Assembly (NCBI RefSeq): GCF_964275005.1
Contig: NC_092705.1
Span: 13,734,385-13,798,384 of the forward strand
Origin: Diadema setosum
Lineage: Eukaryota; Echinodermata; Echinoidea; Diadematoida; Diadematidae
Direction of reading: 5' to 3'
Length of the DNA stretch: 64,000 nt
Of the stretch, positions 10,601 to 24,347 are shown in pieces. A program made the position numbers and the translations under genes. A model generated the notes under the pieces. That model saw only the letters and a program-made list of their open reading frames with translations, did not search any database and was not told the origin of the DNA. How positions within the stretch are numbered: the stretch's first letter is position 1; each line of letters starts with the position of its first letter.

Positions 10601-13600
10601 AAACTGCTTTTTGTAGCTACATTTTTTCGCTTGCAATTACTCGGCAGCAACATCAGGAGAATAGCATAGCGATTAACGCGAGCGAGCGAAGCAAGCGAGC
10701 TTGAAAATTTTGACATTGTACAGTCCCAAAATGGCAGTTTGTAGCTATATTTTTTCGCTTAAGAAATTAAGGGGGGTGGGGCGCACCGGGCGCAACTTTT
10801 GGCAATTACTGGCAGCAACATCAGGAGAATGACATAAAGATTATATGCGAACGAGCTTGAAAATTTTGACATTTCACAGTCCAAAAACTGCCGTTTGTAG
10901 CTATATCTTTTTCGCTTTGAAAAATAAGGGGGGGGGGGCATCGGGCGCAACTGCTGGTAATTACTCGGCAGCAACATCAGGAGAATGGCATGACGATTAA
11001 ATGCGAGCGAGCGAAGCGAGCGAGCTTGAAAATTTTGACATTTTACAGTCCCAAAACTGCTTTTTGTAGCTGTACTTTTTTCGCTTTGAAAATTAAGGGG
11101 GGGGGGGGGCCACCGGGAGCAACTGTTGGCAATTACTCGGCAGCAACATCAGGAGAATAGCATAGCGATTAACGCGAGCGAGCGAAGCAAGCGAGCTTGA
11201 AATTTTGACATTGTACAGTCCCAAAACGGCAGTTTGTAGCTATATTTTTTCGCTTAGGAAATTAAGGGGGGTGGGGGTGCACCGGGCGCAACTGCTGACA
11301 ATTACTGGCAGCAACATCAGAAGAGTGACATAAGGATTAAATGCGAGCGAGCTTGAAAATTTTGACATTTCACAGTCCCAAAACTGCCGTTTGTAGCTAT
11401 ATCTTTTTCGCTTTGAAAAATAAGGGGGTGGCACCGGGCGCAACTGCTGGTAATTACTCGGCAGCAACATCGGGAGAAAGGCATGACGATTAAATGCGAG
11501 CGAGCGAAGCGAGCGAGCTTGAAAATTTTGACATTTTACAGTCCAAAAACTACCGTTTGTAGCTGTACTTTTTTCGCTTAGGAAATGAAGGGGGTGGGGG
11601 CGCACCGGGCGCAACTGCTGGCAGCAACATCAGGAGAATAGCATAGCATGGCATGACGATTAAATGCGAGCGAGCGAAACGAGCGAGCTTGAAAATTTTG
11701 ACATTTTACAGTCCCAAAACTGCTTTTTGTAGCTACATTCTTTCGCTTTGAAAATTAAGGGGGGGGGGGGGGGCACCGGGAGCAACTGCTGGCAATTACT
11801 CGGCAGCAACACCAGGAGAATAGCATAGCGATTAAATGCGAGCTAGCGAAGCAAGCGAGCTTGAAATTTTGACATTGTACAGTCCCAAAACGGCAGTTTG
11901 TAGCTATATTTTTTCGCTTAGGAAATTAAGGGGGGTGGGGTGCACCTGGCGCAACTGCTGACAATTACCGGAAGCAACATCAGAAGAGTGACATAAGGAT
12001 TAAATGCGAGCGAGCTTGAAAATTTTGACATTTCACAGTCCCAAAACTGCCGTTTGTAGCTACAGAGTGTATATATTTTTCGCTTTGAAAAATAAGGGGG
12101 GGGGGGACGCACCGGGCGCAACTGCTGGTAATTACTCGGCAGCAACATCGGGAGAATGGCATGACGATTAAATGCGAGCGAGCGAAGCAAGCGAGCTTGA
12201 AAATTTTGACATTGTACAGTCCCAAAACGGCAGTTTGTAGCTATATTTTTTCGCTTAGGAAATGAAGGGGGTGGGGGCGCACCAGGCGCAACTGCTGGCA
12301 ATTACTGGCAGCAACATCAGGAGAATGACAATCATATCGATTAAATGCGAGCAGGGAGGTGTTTCTCTTCCCACCTCCCTGATTCGAGCGAGCTTGAAAA
12401 TTTTGACATCTTACAGTCCCCAAACTGCCGTTTGTAGCTATATTTTTTTCTCTTTGAAAAATAAGGGGGGGGGGGGCGCACCGGGCGCAACTGCTGGCAA
12501 TTACCCGGCAGCAACATCAGGAGAATGGCATGACGATTCAATGCGAGCGAGCGAAGCGAGCGAGCGTGAAATTTTGACATTTTACAGTCCAAAAACTGCC
12601 GTTTGTAGCTGTACTTTTTTCGCTTTGGGAATTAAGGGATGGGGGCGCACCGGGCGCAACTGCTGGTAATTACTGGCAGCAACAAATATCTTGTAAACAC
12701 ATTTATGATGTAATCTGGGGAAATTTCAATCCCAGAAGTGTATAACACTTTTCGTACTATTCTGGCGAACTGTTGATGATATGTCTTGCCTTTTCTGTGG
12801 GATTGTTTAATTAGGGATTAAAGAATCCATTTTTCTGTTCGTGAGATGAATGTTGTATATCAGTAAAATTGGCTGCGAATAAACTTGTCTTATCAATCTA
12901 TTGATTTATGTTTGTTAACAGGTGAACTTTCTAGTGCTTTTTGCACATCTCCCATGAAAACAAAAAGAAATCTGGTTAATAGGTCTGAAACATTAATCTA
13001 AAGCAATTTTCATTAGACTAAAGGAGGTACTTGCATAATTATGGCAAAATATGGGAATCGACACGCGTTCCTTTTGTTTTTTTCTGGAGGCAAAAGAATT
13101 ATACTAACTGAGCAAAATCACTGCGAATATGGAGAGGGTAAATGTGTTGCAATTCCTACGACTGAAACTCGTACAAGGCTGTTCTCGAACTCGTTTGTTA
13201 TCTAAAATTTTAGATCTTTGGGTAATTCATGCGGAGCTCGACGTGAGTCGTATCGCGCTCGGCATGGTGCACTCGTTCACGCCTACGTCGATGGCCCTAC
13301 AGACTGTGTTGCATCAAGGAGGTGGGAAGAGCACCTCCCTGGTTGCATGCAGCTGCTTGCCATCTGGTTGTGTGGCTACCAGTAGTTCAACATCCGAAGC
13401 ATGCATTACGGTCGATATTGCTCTACATGCATTGGCGTGCGAGAGAAGTACGCGAGCGCTGCTAGCACTGTTCAGCAGTATGCTCTCGTCACGAGGCGGG
13501 CGTGCGAACGTCATGGCTCATGCATTACAGTATATAGCCTATAAGCTAGCTAGGTGGGGAAGCAGCTGGTCTGATGCGACGAGACTACGAACAGTGGATG

Positions 13601-16600
13601 CGCGCGAACACGCCGCCTAGTTGTTTGTCGTTGTTTTCTTTTTCTTTTTTTAATCGGTGGCAGTCTTCTTACACGGAAAAAAAAAAAAAAAACAACTGCG
13701 ATCGTGGCGCCTAGCGGACGCGGTAGATGCGTCCACTGTTCGTAGTCTCGCCCCATCAGGTGTAGCGCTTGGCAAAGACAATTATCTCGCTGCATCATAC
13801 GTTTCAGCAAATTACAAAGACAATAACTGCATTCTCCGCCTAGATTATAGGCTATGCAATAATCCATCATGCTGAAATCAACATCACCACATTTCTTTTT
13901 GTTTTTTTTTTGTTTTTTTTTGTTCCTACATCTTTTTCTTGGGAGAATTTCAGGGGGGGGGGGATATTTGTACAGGCCATCCCCCCCTCCTTCAAAAGTG
14001 GGGGGGGGGGGGGATATATCCCCCCCATCCCCCCCGGGATTTACGCCCATGGTATTGACGTCGACTTTCAAGTCGTCACTCAAAAAAAAAAAAAAACCTC
14101 ACTCTTCGCGAGAGATCTTGGTGAACGCAAGATGCACAATCTAGAACTGAAGTTAGCCGACTAGTACTGTGCGAACGGGGAATTTACGCGAGAACTAAAC
14201 TTAAAAGTGTAATGATTTTTGCGACTTGTGTGATACAGGAACTACATTTTTCATTCACCTTACCACAAATAATTTGTAAATTTATTTATTGCCCCCGATT
14301 ACTTGAAAGATTTGTCTCATCTCATGATATTAAATGGCTAACTTCAGTCTGTGCGTGCGCAGCAGGTAGGTAGGGCCTGGCCGCAATCACTCGTGTTAGT
14401 CGTAGAGCAGATTATTTTTAGCGACGCCGACAGGAAAGTCGACATCTACACTTACGCTTCCCGACATGTGATTTGTTTCCAATTAACGTGAGCTGTTGGA
14501 TATGAATCATAAAGTATTTCCTGTGAGTTTGGTGCCATTTGGAAGGTGAATTTTGAGATAGCTACATGGATACGGAAGTACGCTAGCACTATACCTACAC
14601 CAGCGCTGGGATCGCGAAGCGGCGACACTGTGTTAGAATAGAGCGGACGTGGTCAGGCCACTCTTCCGAGATATGGGTCCTAGTACCATAGTAGGCCTAC
14701 TGAAACAAACTGTTAGATCTAACATTAGTCCTTGGTGTAAATAACACCACTATGAGATTTATCACGACTACAAAACATCGGAAATCCATAAAGCAGATAC
14801 CTTACCTGAAAAATCCAGCACAGGAACAACAGTGCCTGCAGGACAAGAGTCCAGATCTAGATCTAGAGTCTGGACTTTCGTCTGGACTTTCTTCAAGTTC
14901 TGGCAGCAGGGGTATAAAGTAACGTTACGCTAGCGCTGTGCACATAGGGCCTAACACCTGTTACAGCTGCAATGTCGACGGTGAGTGAGTGTAGGGCTGG
15001 CCTACTCATCAAAAATTGGACTGCCACGTAGAACCTACTCCTTGACTGCCGAGTAGTCCTAGTCCTAGTTCTAGTATTTCAGAGTCTATGTGTACTGGGT
15101 GCCGTTTTCATCTTACTAAGCGTAAATCGTGCGTGCCGTTGAAGAGAGTCTATCTACATTTGGATTTAGATTCACTCGGCCCTCATCTACGTTAGATAGT
15201 TTGAACTGGCGAACCATCGCTCGATCATGATCATCAATGCGTAACGTTACTTACACACAGTCTTCTATGGGCAGCACGTTCGGATAACGATGCCAATTTC
15301 ATTTTGCATATCTGGAATTTCCCCACAAGTTTTATCTAAATAAAAAGCTGTTGAAGAGATTGCTTTTAAAGAGTTCAATAATAGATATTGTTTAACATGT
15401 TTATTATAGCTCCATATTGCAATTATACTAAATAACAGCTTTTGCAGTACTTCGTGTGAGATTTCATCAGTAAATTGGCATTATGTAGTTCGTCTTGCTA
15501 ATGTCGGAGTTGTGCACCAAGAGCACCTGTGACGTAGGCCAAATTGTGTGGATCGTTCCATGGCTTGCTCGTTTTCATTTCTTTCAAAAAATCATTACAG
15601 GCTTATCCTGGGTTTTACAATCCTCTCTTTCCAGTAGTAGGCATCAAAAAAATGTAGATAAGAATTATCAGACAATTAGAAAATGTCAGTACAGTTTTCT
15701 TTTAAGTGCGGAAGCCTAACAGGTGACTGCATGGCGTTCACAAGCAAGATATTTCACATAATAATGTTATGACGAGGATGATAGTTTTTAGGTCATCGTA
15801 GTGACACTGTACTGAAGTATGTTCAGGGTCAGCTTTGATAGGTGGTTGTGCATACTCACCCTCTTACCCCACAGGAGCCACAGGTTCTTATTGCTCCCAT
15901 TCCAATGTATTCCGTGCAGCTTTTGCCTTCTTTTATTTGTCAGTATCATTTAATAATCATCGGATCAGTCAACTTTATTTCAAGCATCACTTGACACTAG
16001 ATGTTTGACACTATACTTAGATGAAGATTATTTTGTGCTTTATCATGTTTATATCTTACATATATGCACATCGTATTAAAATTGTTTATTTTTTTTTTGT
16101 GTGTTGTTGATGGAGCAGGACCGTATGAGGAGGACTATACACTACTAGCATTTTATATTTCTCAGCTGGTTATTCTGGCCTTGCCCTCTATAGCTTTGCA
16201 GACACTGAGGATGATGACCAGTACTTTGATGTAGATCTGGATGCTTTGCGTGAGGCATATCACCACATCGCTGACAAGGAGCATATCCTGAAGAAGGTTT
16301 GTTTCTTTATGCCCTTAATGCATATAGGCATTTATTCCAAAAGTATCTGCATGATAATAGTATATAAATAAATCTGTATATATACCCTATATATAATCAT
16401 ATATATATATATATACACACACATGTATGACCTATAAACAATATAGACACGCGTATATACATACACTGCAAAAAGTCCGGTGTTAAATAGTGAACACCGA
16501 GCTGGTGTTAAATTTTCGGTGCTCATTTATGGTGTTAAATTAACACCTCCGGGTGTCATTTTTCAAATTTTAAACTGTTTTTTGAAGAGTTTCTTAGTAA

Positions 16601-19600
16601 CTGTACTTCTTGTTGATTTTTAATTTAAACAAGACGATCAAGAATTTTACATTAAAATACTAGATTTTTGAAAAAATGTGAAAATAAATTTACACCAAAG
16701 TAACACCAGATGGTGTGGTCTCTTATTGAAGCTGGACGGGTGTTAAACCATTGATATTATCACCAACAAATATCAAATCAACACCATGTGGTGTCATTTT
16801 TGAATTAACACCAGTACAGTGTCAAAATAACACCAGGTACAGTGTCAAATTAACACCACGAAGTGTCAGATGAACACTTTTCAACACCATCACAGTGCAT
16901 TTTTAACACCTGTGGGTGTGGTCCTCTATTGAAGTTTGATCGATGTTTTTACAGTGTACAATATAGAGAAATAGGGTATACATAGAAATGTGATATTTGT
17001 TAACCTTTTATTCTTTTTTTCTGTCTCATGACTGATGCTAACACAATACTACTGTAAGACATCACAATACCTGCAATTGAGGACTGTTGCCCCTCAGAGT
17101 GTGTGAACATATTATTTCACAGCTTTTTTTTTTGGTAAAATGGTCAGGAACTGGAGCAATTTGACAGCACAACATTTTTCTATAGGATGCTAATCACTGT
17201 CTTCACGGCTAACGGTATTTCATATTCTTTCTACCACATTTCATTTCAACTGGAACTTCCTAGCTGTAGTTATGACTGGAAAATGACCTTTGTCCTAGGC
17301 CTGTGATCATTAGCTTCTATCGTTTCATGCAAAATAATGGGCTATTGGTATATCTAAAATGGAATCAATGCTTTGACCTACAGTTTACAGCTCATATAGC
17401 TTGATTTTGACTTCAAGATATCAGTCACTTCGAGACTGTAATAGTGTTCCTCCCACATTTGATCTCCCGTTGACACTTGCTATATTCCTTATCCCTCTCT
17501 TCCTATCAAATTGTGTAAACTCATGCTACCTGGACGTAGTATAACGCAACCCACGGTATTTCCATCTTGCTCAGATGGCCAAGGAAATCCACAGAGTGTA
17601 CCAGGATCTGGGAAAGTTTCTGTGCGAATCTACCAACAGGAAGGACGTACGTCTGATCCCCATTCTCTTGGAGTGTCCCACTTTTGATAGGGTGGAAGAG
17701 GAATGGAGCAGAGAGATCGTCTTAGACCTGGCCAAGACGCTTCTCAAATTGAACAAGGAAGACAAGTGCAAATTCAAGTTTCTCGGTGAGAGTTTTCTTC
17801 ATAGAAATGTTCTTGTATTATTGTATCTCTACGACTTTCTTCCAACTCAAATTAAGATTATGAGTGAGTTAGTATATCCTATTCGCTAGACCTGTTTTGT
17901 AAAAGATATTTTTGCTCAGTAGAATGAGTGAGCCTGGTGTTTCTCTTGTTTTCATGTATTCATGTAGATCGTATGTATTTTTGTAAAGAATTATTCTGCA
18001 ATTGTAAATGACATGGACGGAGTTACCGATCTTTCAACCCTGTTCCACAGTGTAAGCTAGTAGTCGTGATAGTAACTAAGTTAATACAAAGCAAAATGTC
18101 TATGCCTACAAGCAACCAAGTATAATACCGTTACATTGCAATACTAACAGGTCTAATTTCTTTAGGAGAATGCTGCTTCAACATATATAGGTGTTGATGT
18201 CAATAAGATGTCAAAATACTGGAGTTGATATTGCTTCCTTTTACATGTTTTCTGTTCTTTTTTTATCTGACTGCCTTTGCTCTGGTTTCACGTCAGAGAA
18301 AAAAACTACAGACTTGATAGATGCTATATTTTGATATTTTGATATTTTGATATTTTGAATTTCAAAATTGTCACTTTCAGTGTGTCAGGGAAAAAAAAAA
18401 CTACAGACTTGATAGATACCATATTTTGCTATGCATCAACAGGAAGAGAAATAAGTGCGTCGCAAGACAGAGAAAAAGTTAGGCTTGGACTTTGTCCATC
18501 TGGACAAGGTATTTGACCATGTCCCGAGGAAAATGGTAAGATAGGTGATCAAGAAAGTTGGTGTTGAGAAGTGGTTGTTGCGAGCAATTAATGGTTTGTT
18601 CAGGATGTTAGTCTAGGCAGGACTAAGTGACGGCAGGATCTCTCTTCAAGACAGAAAAGGGAATGAATGCCTCCAAGACTCTCTAAGTTTGTTGGGGGTA
18701 CAGTGGACTTCCCTTATAACGAAGACTTCGGGACCGGCAGTTTTCTTTGTTTTGTTTTTCGTTATATCGAAATTTCGTTACAACCAAACAAATAAACAAT
18801 GAAAAAAAAAAAAAAAACATAGAGCGGATAACGTTGCAGCCTGAATTTTTACTTCGTTGTGACCGGAATTTCGTTAGATTATTGTTTTCGTTATAATGGG
18901 AGTGCCCTTATAGCAGCAAAGATAGGAGCTGTTGGGTATTAGCTTCAGAAGGCTACAAAGCTCAGTATCCGATTCAGGACCAGAGAAGCAGTCCCTCCAT
19001 GAACCGGATAGAACGATGACAGCTAGCGGACATTAGAATATCTCGATTTCACAGCCTGTGAAGGAAAGGCAATATCTAACCACAAAATAGAGCGGGACAA
19101 ATCTGATAGACGTCGAGCGATGTTGATGAATTGTTGATATAGGTGTGAAGATGACATAAGGAAAAGCGCCGGAGGTAGAAATGTCAGAGGTCAAATATAA
19201 CAGGTTAAAATGCCAAAGTGGAAAAAAGGGTAAAAGTACCATAAATGGGACATCCAAGGTGGTAACGTGAAATGCCACAGGTAAAAATATCAGATATTAA
19301 CATGTAAGAGAAAACAATGTCTCGGGGGGAAATGTCAGAGGTTGGCCTAAAACTGTCAGAGCTAATGATGCTAGATATTAAAACAAAAATGTCAAAAGAA
19401 ACATTTTCTGAAGTTATTATAATGATTGTGTAGGTAAAACGCTAGAGATCAAACAAATAGAAAAGTTAGTCTGACATTTGTATTTTATGATTTTTCCCTT
19501 TTTTGACAGTTTTGCCTCTGATATTTTCACCTGCCCTGATTTTTGTCAAGGGTATAATATCATATGTGCATCAGTTAAATTGTGTTGCTTTATTATCATT

Positions 19601-22600
19601 TTTTGTTTGAAAATCGTTCTTGAGCTTATCATTAATTAGTCGATTTTATATTGTTATGTCCTGGTACTCGCAGGCGAGTGGTGGTACCAGGAGCCAGAAC
19701 TCTTGGCAAGGACTGTCAGGGTGCTTCTCAAGACTCTCCAATGCGAGCATGGGCCAAAGGAGTACCTGCAACTGGACAGAGAAGATTTATATTTGGAAAC
19801 CCTGAATCTTCTTCACGCGGTAGGTTTATAGGAAACAACGTTTACTGTTGCAAATGAATACTGATGTTTTAAGGTAATTAAGTCGTGGAAACCCAGTGTC
19901 AGGAGTGAGTTTTGGAGTAAAGGAGAGTTTTGAATTAGATAACATCATCACTCTAATTAATCATTTATACCTCTACATATTTGGCACGAACATATTAGAT
20001 TTTGAAAATCACTGTCACTATATACCTCAGCAATTATAACCCCCTCTGCATCACATATGTTTTCTTCCTTAGTTCGTGACTTAAAGAGAAAATCATTGAT
20101 AGTTTCTTTCTAAGCTATGGGGAAATACCAGAGCCTACGACATTATTCAAAATGCCATTAAAGAATGATTTCTTATAGCTTTCCTACTTTTTTCCTCCGA
20201 TTTAAATGCAACTGTCTCCGTTAGTTCAGGTGATATAACTCTATACATGAAAATCACTTTGACTCTGGAGGTGATTCTCACTTTAAAGGTTTAAAAAAGA
20301 GCAGCTCTCAGAAGGGTTCAAAATTCATCGTCCACCATTTGGAATTTTGTTTCGTCACGCAATGCAATTATTATATCGAAAGGGTCTACCATAAAACTTG
20401 TCTGACTTACGCGATGTGAACTTTGATCAACATACCCAAGCTCTAAAATTCCGACATTGGTATGTTAAATAGTCCAAGGCGGACAAGATAAAGTGATAGA
20501 AAGAGAATATTGGTGCCGATGGTCGATAAAGTTCAACGTGCCACTGCCGAAAGCAAGGGATATAGCCTGATGGTATAGTGTCAGGTATCCTGCCCAGCAG
20601 CAGTAATAGGTGGCACGTTCGAATCGCAAGGGTTTCATTTTATCCGACATGCTTGTTTAAAAATGTAGATCAGCAGGAGGTGACAAGTTAAATCGTGTTA
20701 TCACATACATTTGTTAAGCATATCTATGTCCGATTTGAGAATAAAACTTAAAGGGATGGTACAGTTTTGGTGGAGATGAGAATTTGTCTTTTTACTTTTT
20801 GCGAGATACCAAGAAAACACTTATTATATAGTACAGAGCATACCATTTTAAGAGGAATAAAAAGTTTATTTGATGAAAATCGAGTTTGGAATGACTGAAA
20901 CATCCAAAAGCAAAGTAAAACAATGCGATCGTTAGAAAGTGTGGGTCCCACACTTTATCAGAATCGCTCTTTTTTGGATATCTCAGCCATTTCAAAACCA
21001 ATTTTCATCAAATAAACGTTGAAATTCCTCATAGAATTACAAGCTCTTTCATATTTCATAAGAGGTTTCTCATTATCTCACCAAAAAATGTTAGAAACCT
21101 GAAATTAGGTCTCAACCAAAACTATACGATCCCTTGTACAGTTTCTGAGGTCATTTGTGAACTATGATTATATTTTGCCTTTAAGGATGTTTTTACCATC
21201 AAATCTTATCCTTCCTACAGTGTACTAAGCTAACTAGCATCTTGTCAATGACGTCCTTTTTCTCCAGGTGAATGGCGCCCAATCGGGCGGCAAAATCATT
21301 CCTGACGAAAGTTTCTACCTTCAGGGTTTGGAGTCTGATGATGTGCTGGATAAGCATCTTGACAACTACTTCCAGAACAAGCAAACCACGCTGACATATC
21401 AACGGCAACCATGGGTATACGAACTGGTATGACAGCATTGTGTTTTGTTTCGTTTTTCCCCTTCTCCATGAGTTGAATGCATAGGAAGAGGGGCGTTTAG
21501 AATGTGGAATCATTTTGATTATGGTGATATATTATGATAAGAAGATACGAATAAGTGTACAACTGTAGCAGTGCATCAAATTCAAGTACCTGTCTATCGC
21601 AAAGGAACTCCGTCAGATAAATCTCTTAAGTAGCTGATTTAGGTCCATTACAAATGTCGGAAAGATAGCTTGCGTGGCGTTGACTGTGAACTACCATGCC
21701 ATTTTTATGCCTCCGCCACGAAATGTCGCCGGAGACATTAAATGTCTTCGGGTTGTCCGTCCGTCCGTCCGTCCGTCCGTCCGTCCGTCCGTCCGTCCTT
21801 CTGTCCTTCCGTTCGTAATCAATTTTGTGGACAGCGTATCTAAAAAAAAAAAAAAAAACGTTAGAGGTATCCTAATGAAACTTGGCATGTATATGCATGA
21901 GTGGGCGCAGTTGTGCCTATCAACTTTTGGACACACATGCTCAAGGTAAAAGCTCAAACGGTCAAGGTCAAATGCTCAAGATTTCACTATTCCCCTATAT
22001 CTATGCAGTGACTAGAGGTATTTTCTTCAAACTTGGTGTATACATGAACTACCAAATAAAGATTCCCCAGAGAGAGTTTTGGGTCATGAGGTCAAAGTTC
22101 AAGGGTCAAAGATCAAGTGAAAATTTTAAAATTAATTTTTTTTTTCCATATCTCACAAATATTTCAAGGTATCTTCATGGAACTTAGTATATATGCATGT
22201 ACTGACTGGCAGTGATCATGTAGGGAATTTAGGGGTCATTGATCAAAGGTCAGGGGTCAAAGGTCAAGGTCAACTTATTAAAATGTCATTATTTCCCTCT
22301 TATCTATGCAATGCCTGCCGGATATTTTCTTGAAACTTAGTGTATGCATGTATTACCATATACAGATTCTCTTGGAAGTTTCTTGCCAAAAGTTCAAAGG
22401 TCGAAAGATCATAGTTCAAGTGAAAGTGCTAAATTTCACTTCCTCTTTAAACTTATAAAAGGAACAAAAGTTGGGTACAAATCCTCAAACCCTCAAATAC
22501 ATGCACTCTTTGACAGTATAGCCATTCATCCAAATTAACCTAGTTCAAGGAAAGTGAACATTCAATGCATTTGTGACGAACCTGTCATTCCAATATTTTG

Positions 22601-23874
22601 CCAGTTATGTGAAACCGTCATTACACATTGTCAAGACATTGTGCTATAGACCTATTCGGAGAACCACGCATTATGACTGCGCTGCTCGCTGACTTTTTAC
22701 TTTCTAGTCTCGCACATCTTATGATGCCATTTTCGCGAAAATCAGCCATACCGATACGATGCTGCACGACCTTTTATACATGCTTGTCAGACCGCAATTG
22801 GCTCAAAACGTGATTTGGTATAAAGGCTATGCAAATGCAGTTTTCTTACCTTATTCAAAATAATATGATTATTTTCACATTCATTGGCTGAAATCTATTA
22901 CTTTTAGCACAATTATGCTTGAAATATGTGCTGTCATAAATTTTGAGAAAAAAAGATAAAACAGAAAGTCGAAAAACAAAGAAAGACATAAATTCATAGA
23001 AAAATACAATACAAAAGAAATAAGTTTTTATACCATATTTTTTGTTACAAGTACCTTCCTATAGGAATGCTTCAAAAATGTTATCACCAAAAATTAGTAT
23101 TCTATGAGTTTTGTTTTCTGATCTATAACAAAATGTATGATTTTATGCATTTTCCTCAATTAGCATAATTAGTGTAATGAAAATTTCAATTTCTTCTGTT
23201 ATAATTTGGTAGACTGCGCCGCAGGTAATGTTTTGCCACTTTTCATGGCGATCGACGGCCGAGATAGAATTAATCTATGCATGGGGAAGAAAATTCCTAT
23301 GCCAATTCAAGGGAGAAATTATGTGCAACAGTATAATGTTCATTGTGGTTATGCACCGATGTACCGTGATGCTACAAAGTCATCTAGGAATTCTTTGGTG
23401 ATCTTTGAGACGATTTGAAATGATATCCACATTGTGATGGCAGAGTTCTCTTTAATACTGCTGATGTTTCCAATTATACTCCATTAGTTTGAGTGGCCAT
23501 TTACCTTGGTGGACTTTCCTTTCCTGCTTCCTGTGTCCATAAAGTGGAGGATAGCTTGTATGGAATTCACCGCTGAACAGGTGGTAAGTATTGAATAACT
23601 TTTTTTTTTTTAATTTAGAGCAGTAGCGGCAAAACGGTAAAGAGCGGTGAAGCAGAATTATAAATACTGTCAGTAGCACGTTACTGGGGATGGTGGTCGG
23701 ATGACCTCCAATCAAGATTTTACCGGGTAGAAAAAAAAATAACAGTATCGAAAATAAATGTATTCGGTGCACGCACACACACACCTACTATGTACATTTA
23801 TATTATATATATGTACATATATATATATATATATATATGTATATTATTCATATATATATATATGTATATATATG

Positions 23875-23928
<54 letters not shown>

Positions 23929-24307
23929 TCTTTTTTTAACTCACCAAAGGTTCAGATGAGCTTTTGCATCGTATATCCTGTGTAAACATTTTGCGTTGAT
24001 TCATCTTTTTCTTGAAAACCCTATTAAGTGTTTTCACCATATTGGCAGGTAGCATCCATATGGGGATAGGGATCTCAATTTGCTCAAATGGGCACAATGT
24101 CCCTCTCCCTTGCTACTGAATCTTTTTTTTAAAATCTTCTTGTCTAGATCTAGGAGAAATAGAGCTAAGTAAATGGGGGAGCGGGCGGAGTCTCAAAATT
24201 AAGTAATCTTTACAAATCTTCTCTCGAACCTGAAGTAAGTAGATTGGTGGCTGTAGCTTCAGGTTTGCTCATGGCAGATCCAGCAAGTCAAAAGGTGGGC
24301 CCTGTGT

Positions 24308-24347
<40 letters not shown>

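Noticed and set aside
10456..12669. Minus-strand ORFs of 60-127 residues with shared peptides
   Set aside because: They are translations of the satellite unit. The peptides repeat because the DNA repeats, and frames break at variable G runs.
10405..12690. CRISPR-like array
   Set aside because: Units are 130-200 bp and similar throughout, with no short repeat and unique spacer pattern, in a eukaryotic intron.
19651..19857. Alternative-frame ORF over exon 4
   Set aside because: The frame that matches copy 2 and the neighbouring exons by phase is different. This one is a shadow.
22344..23418. ORFs in intron 5
   Set aside because: They lack any recognisable domain, splice context or conservation and fall partly in the (CCGT)n repeat.
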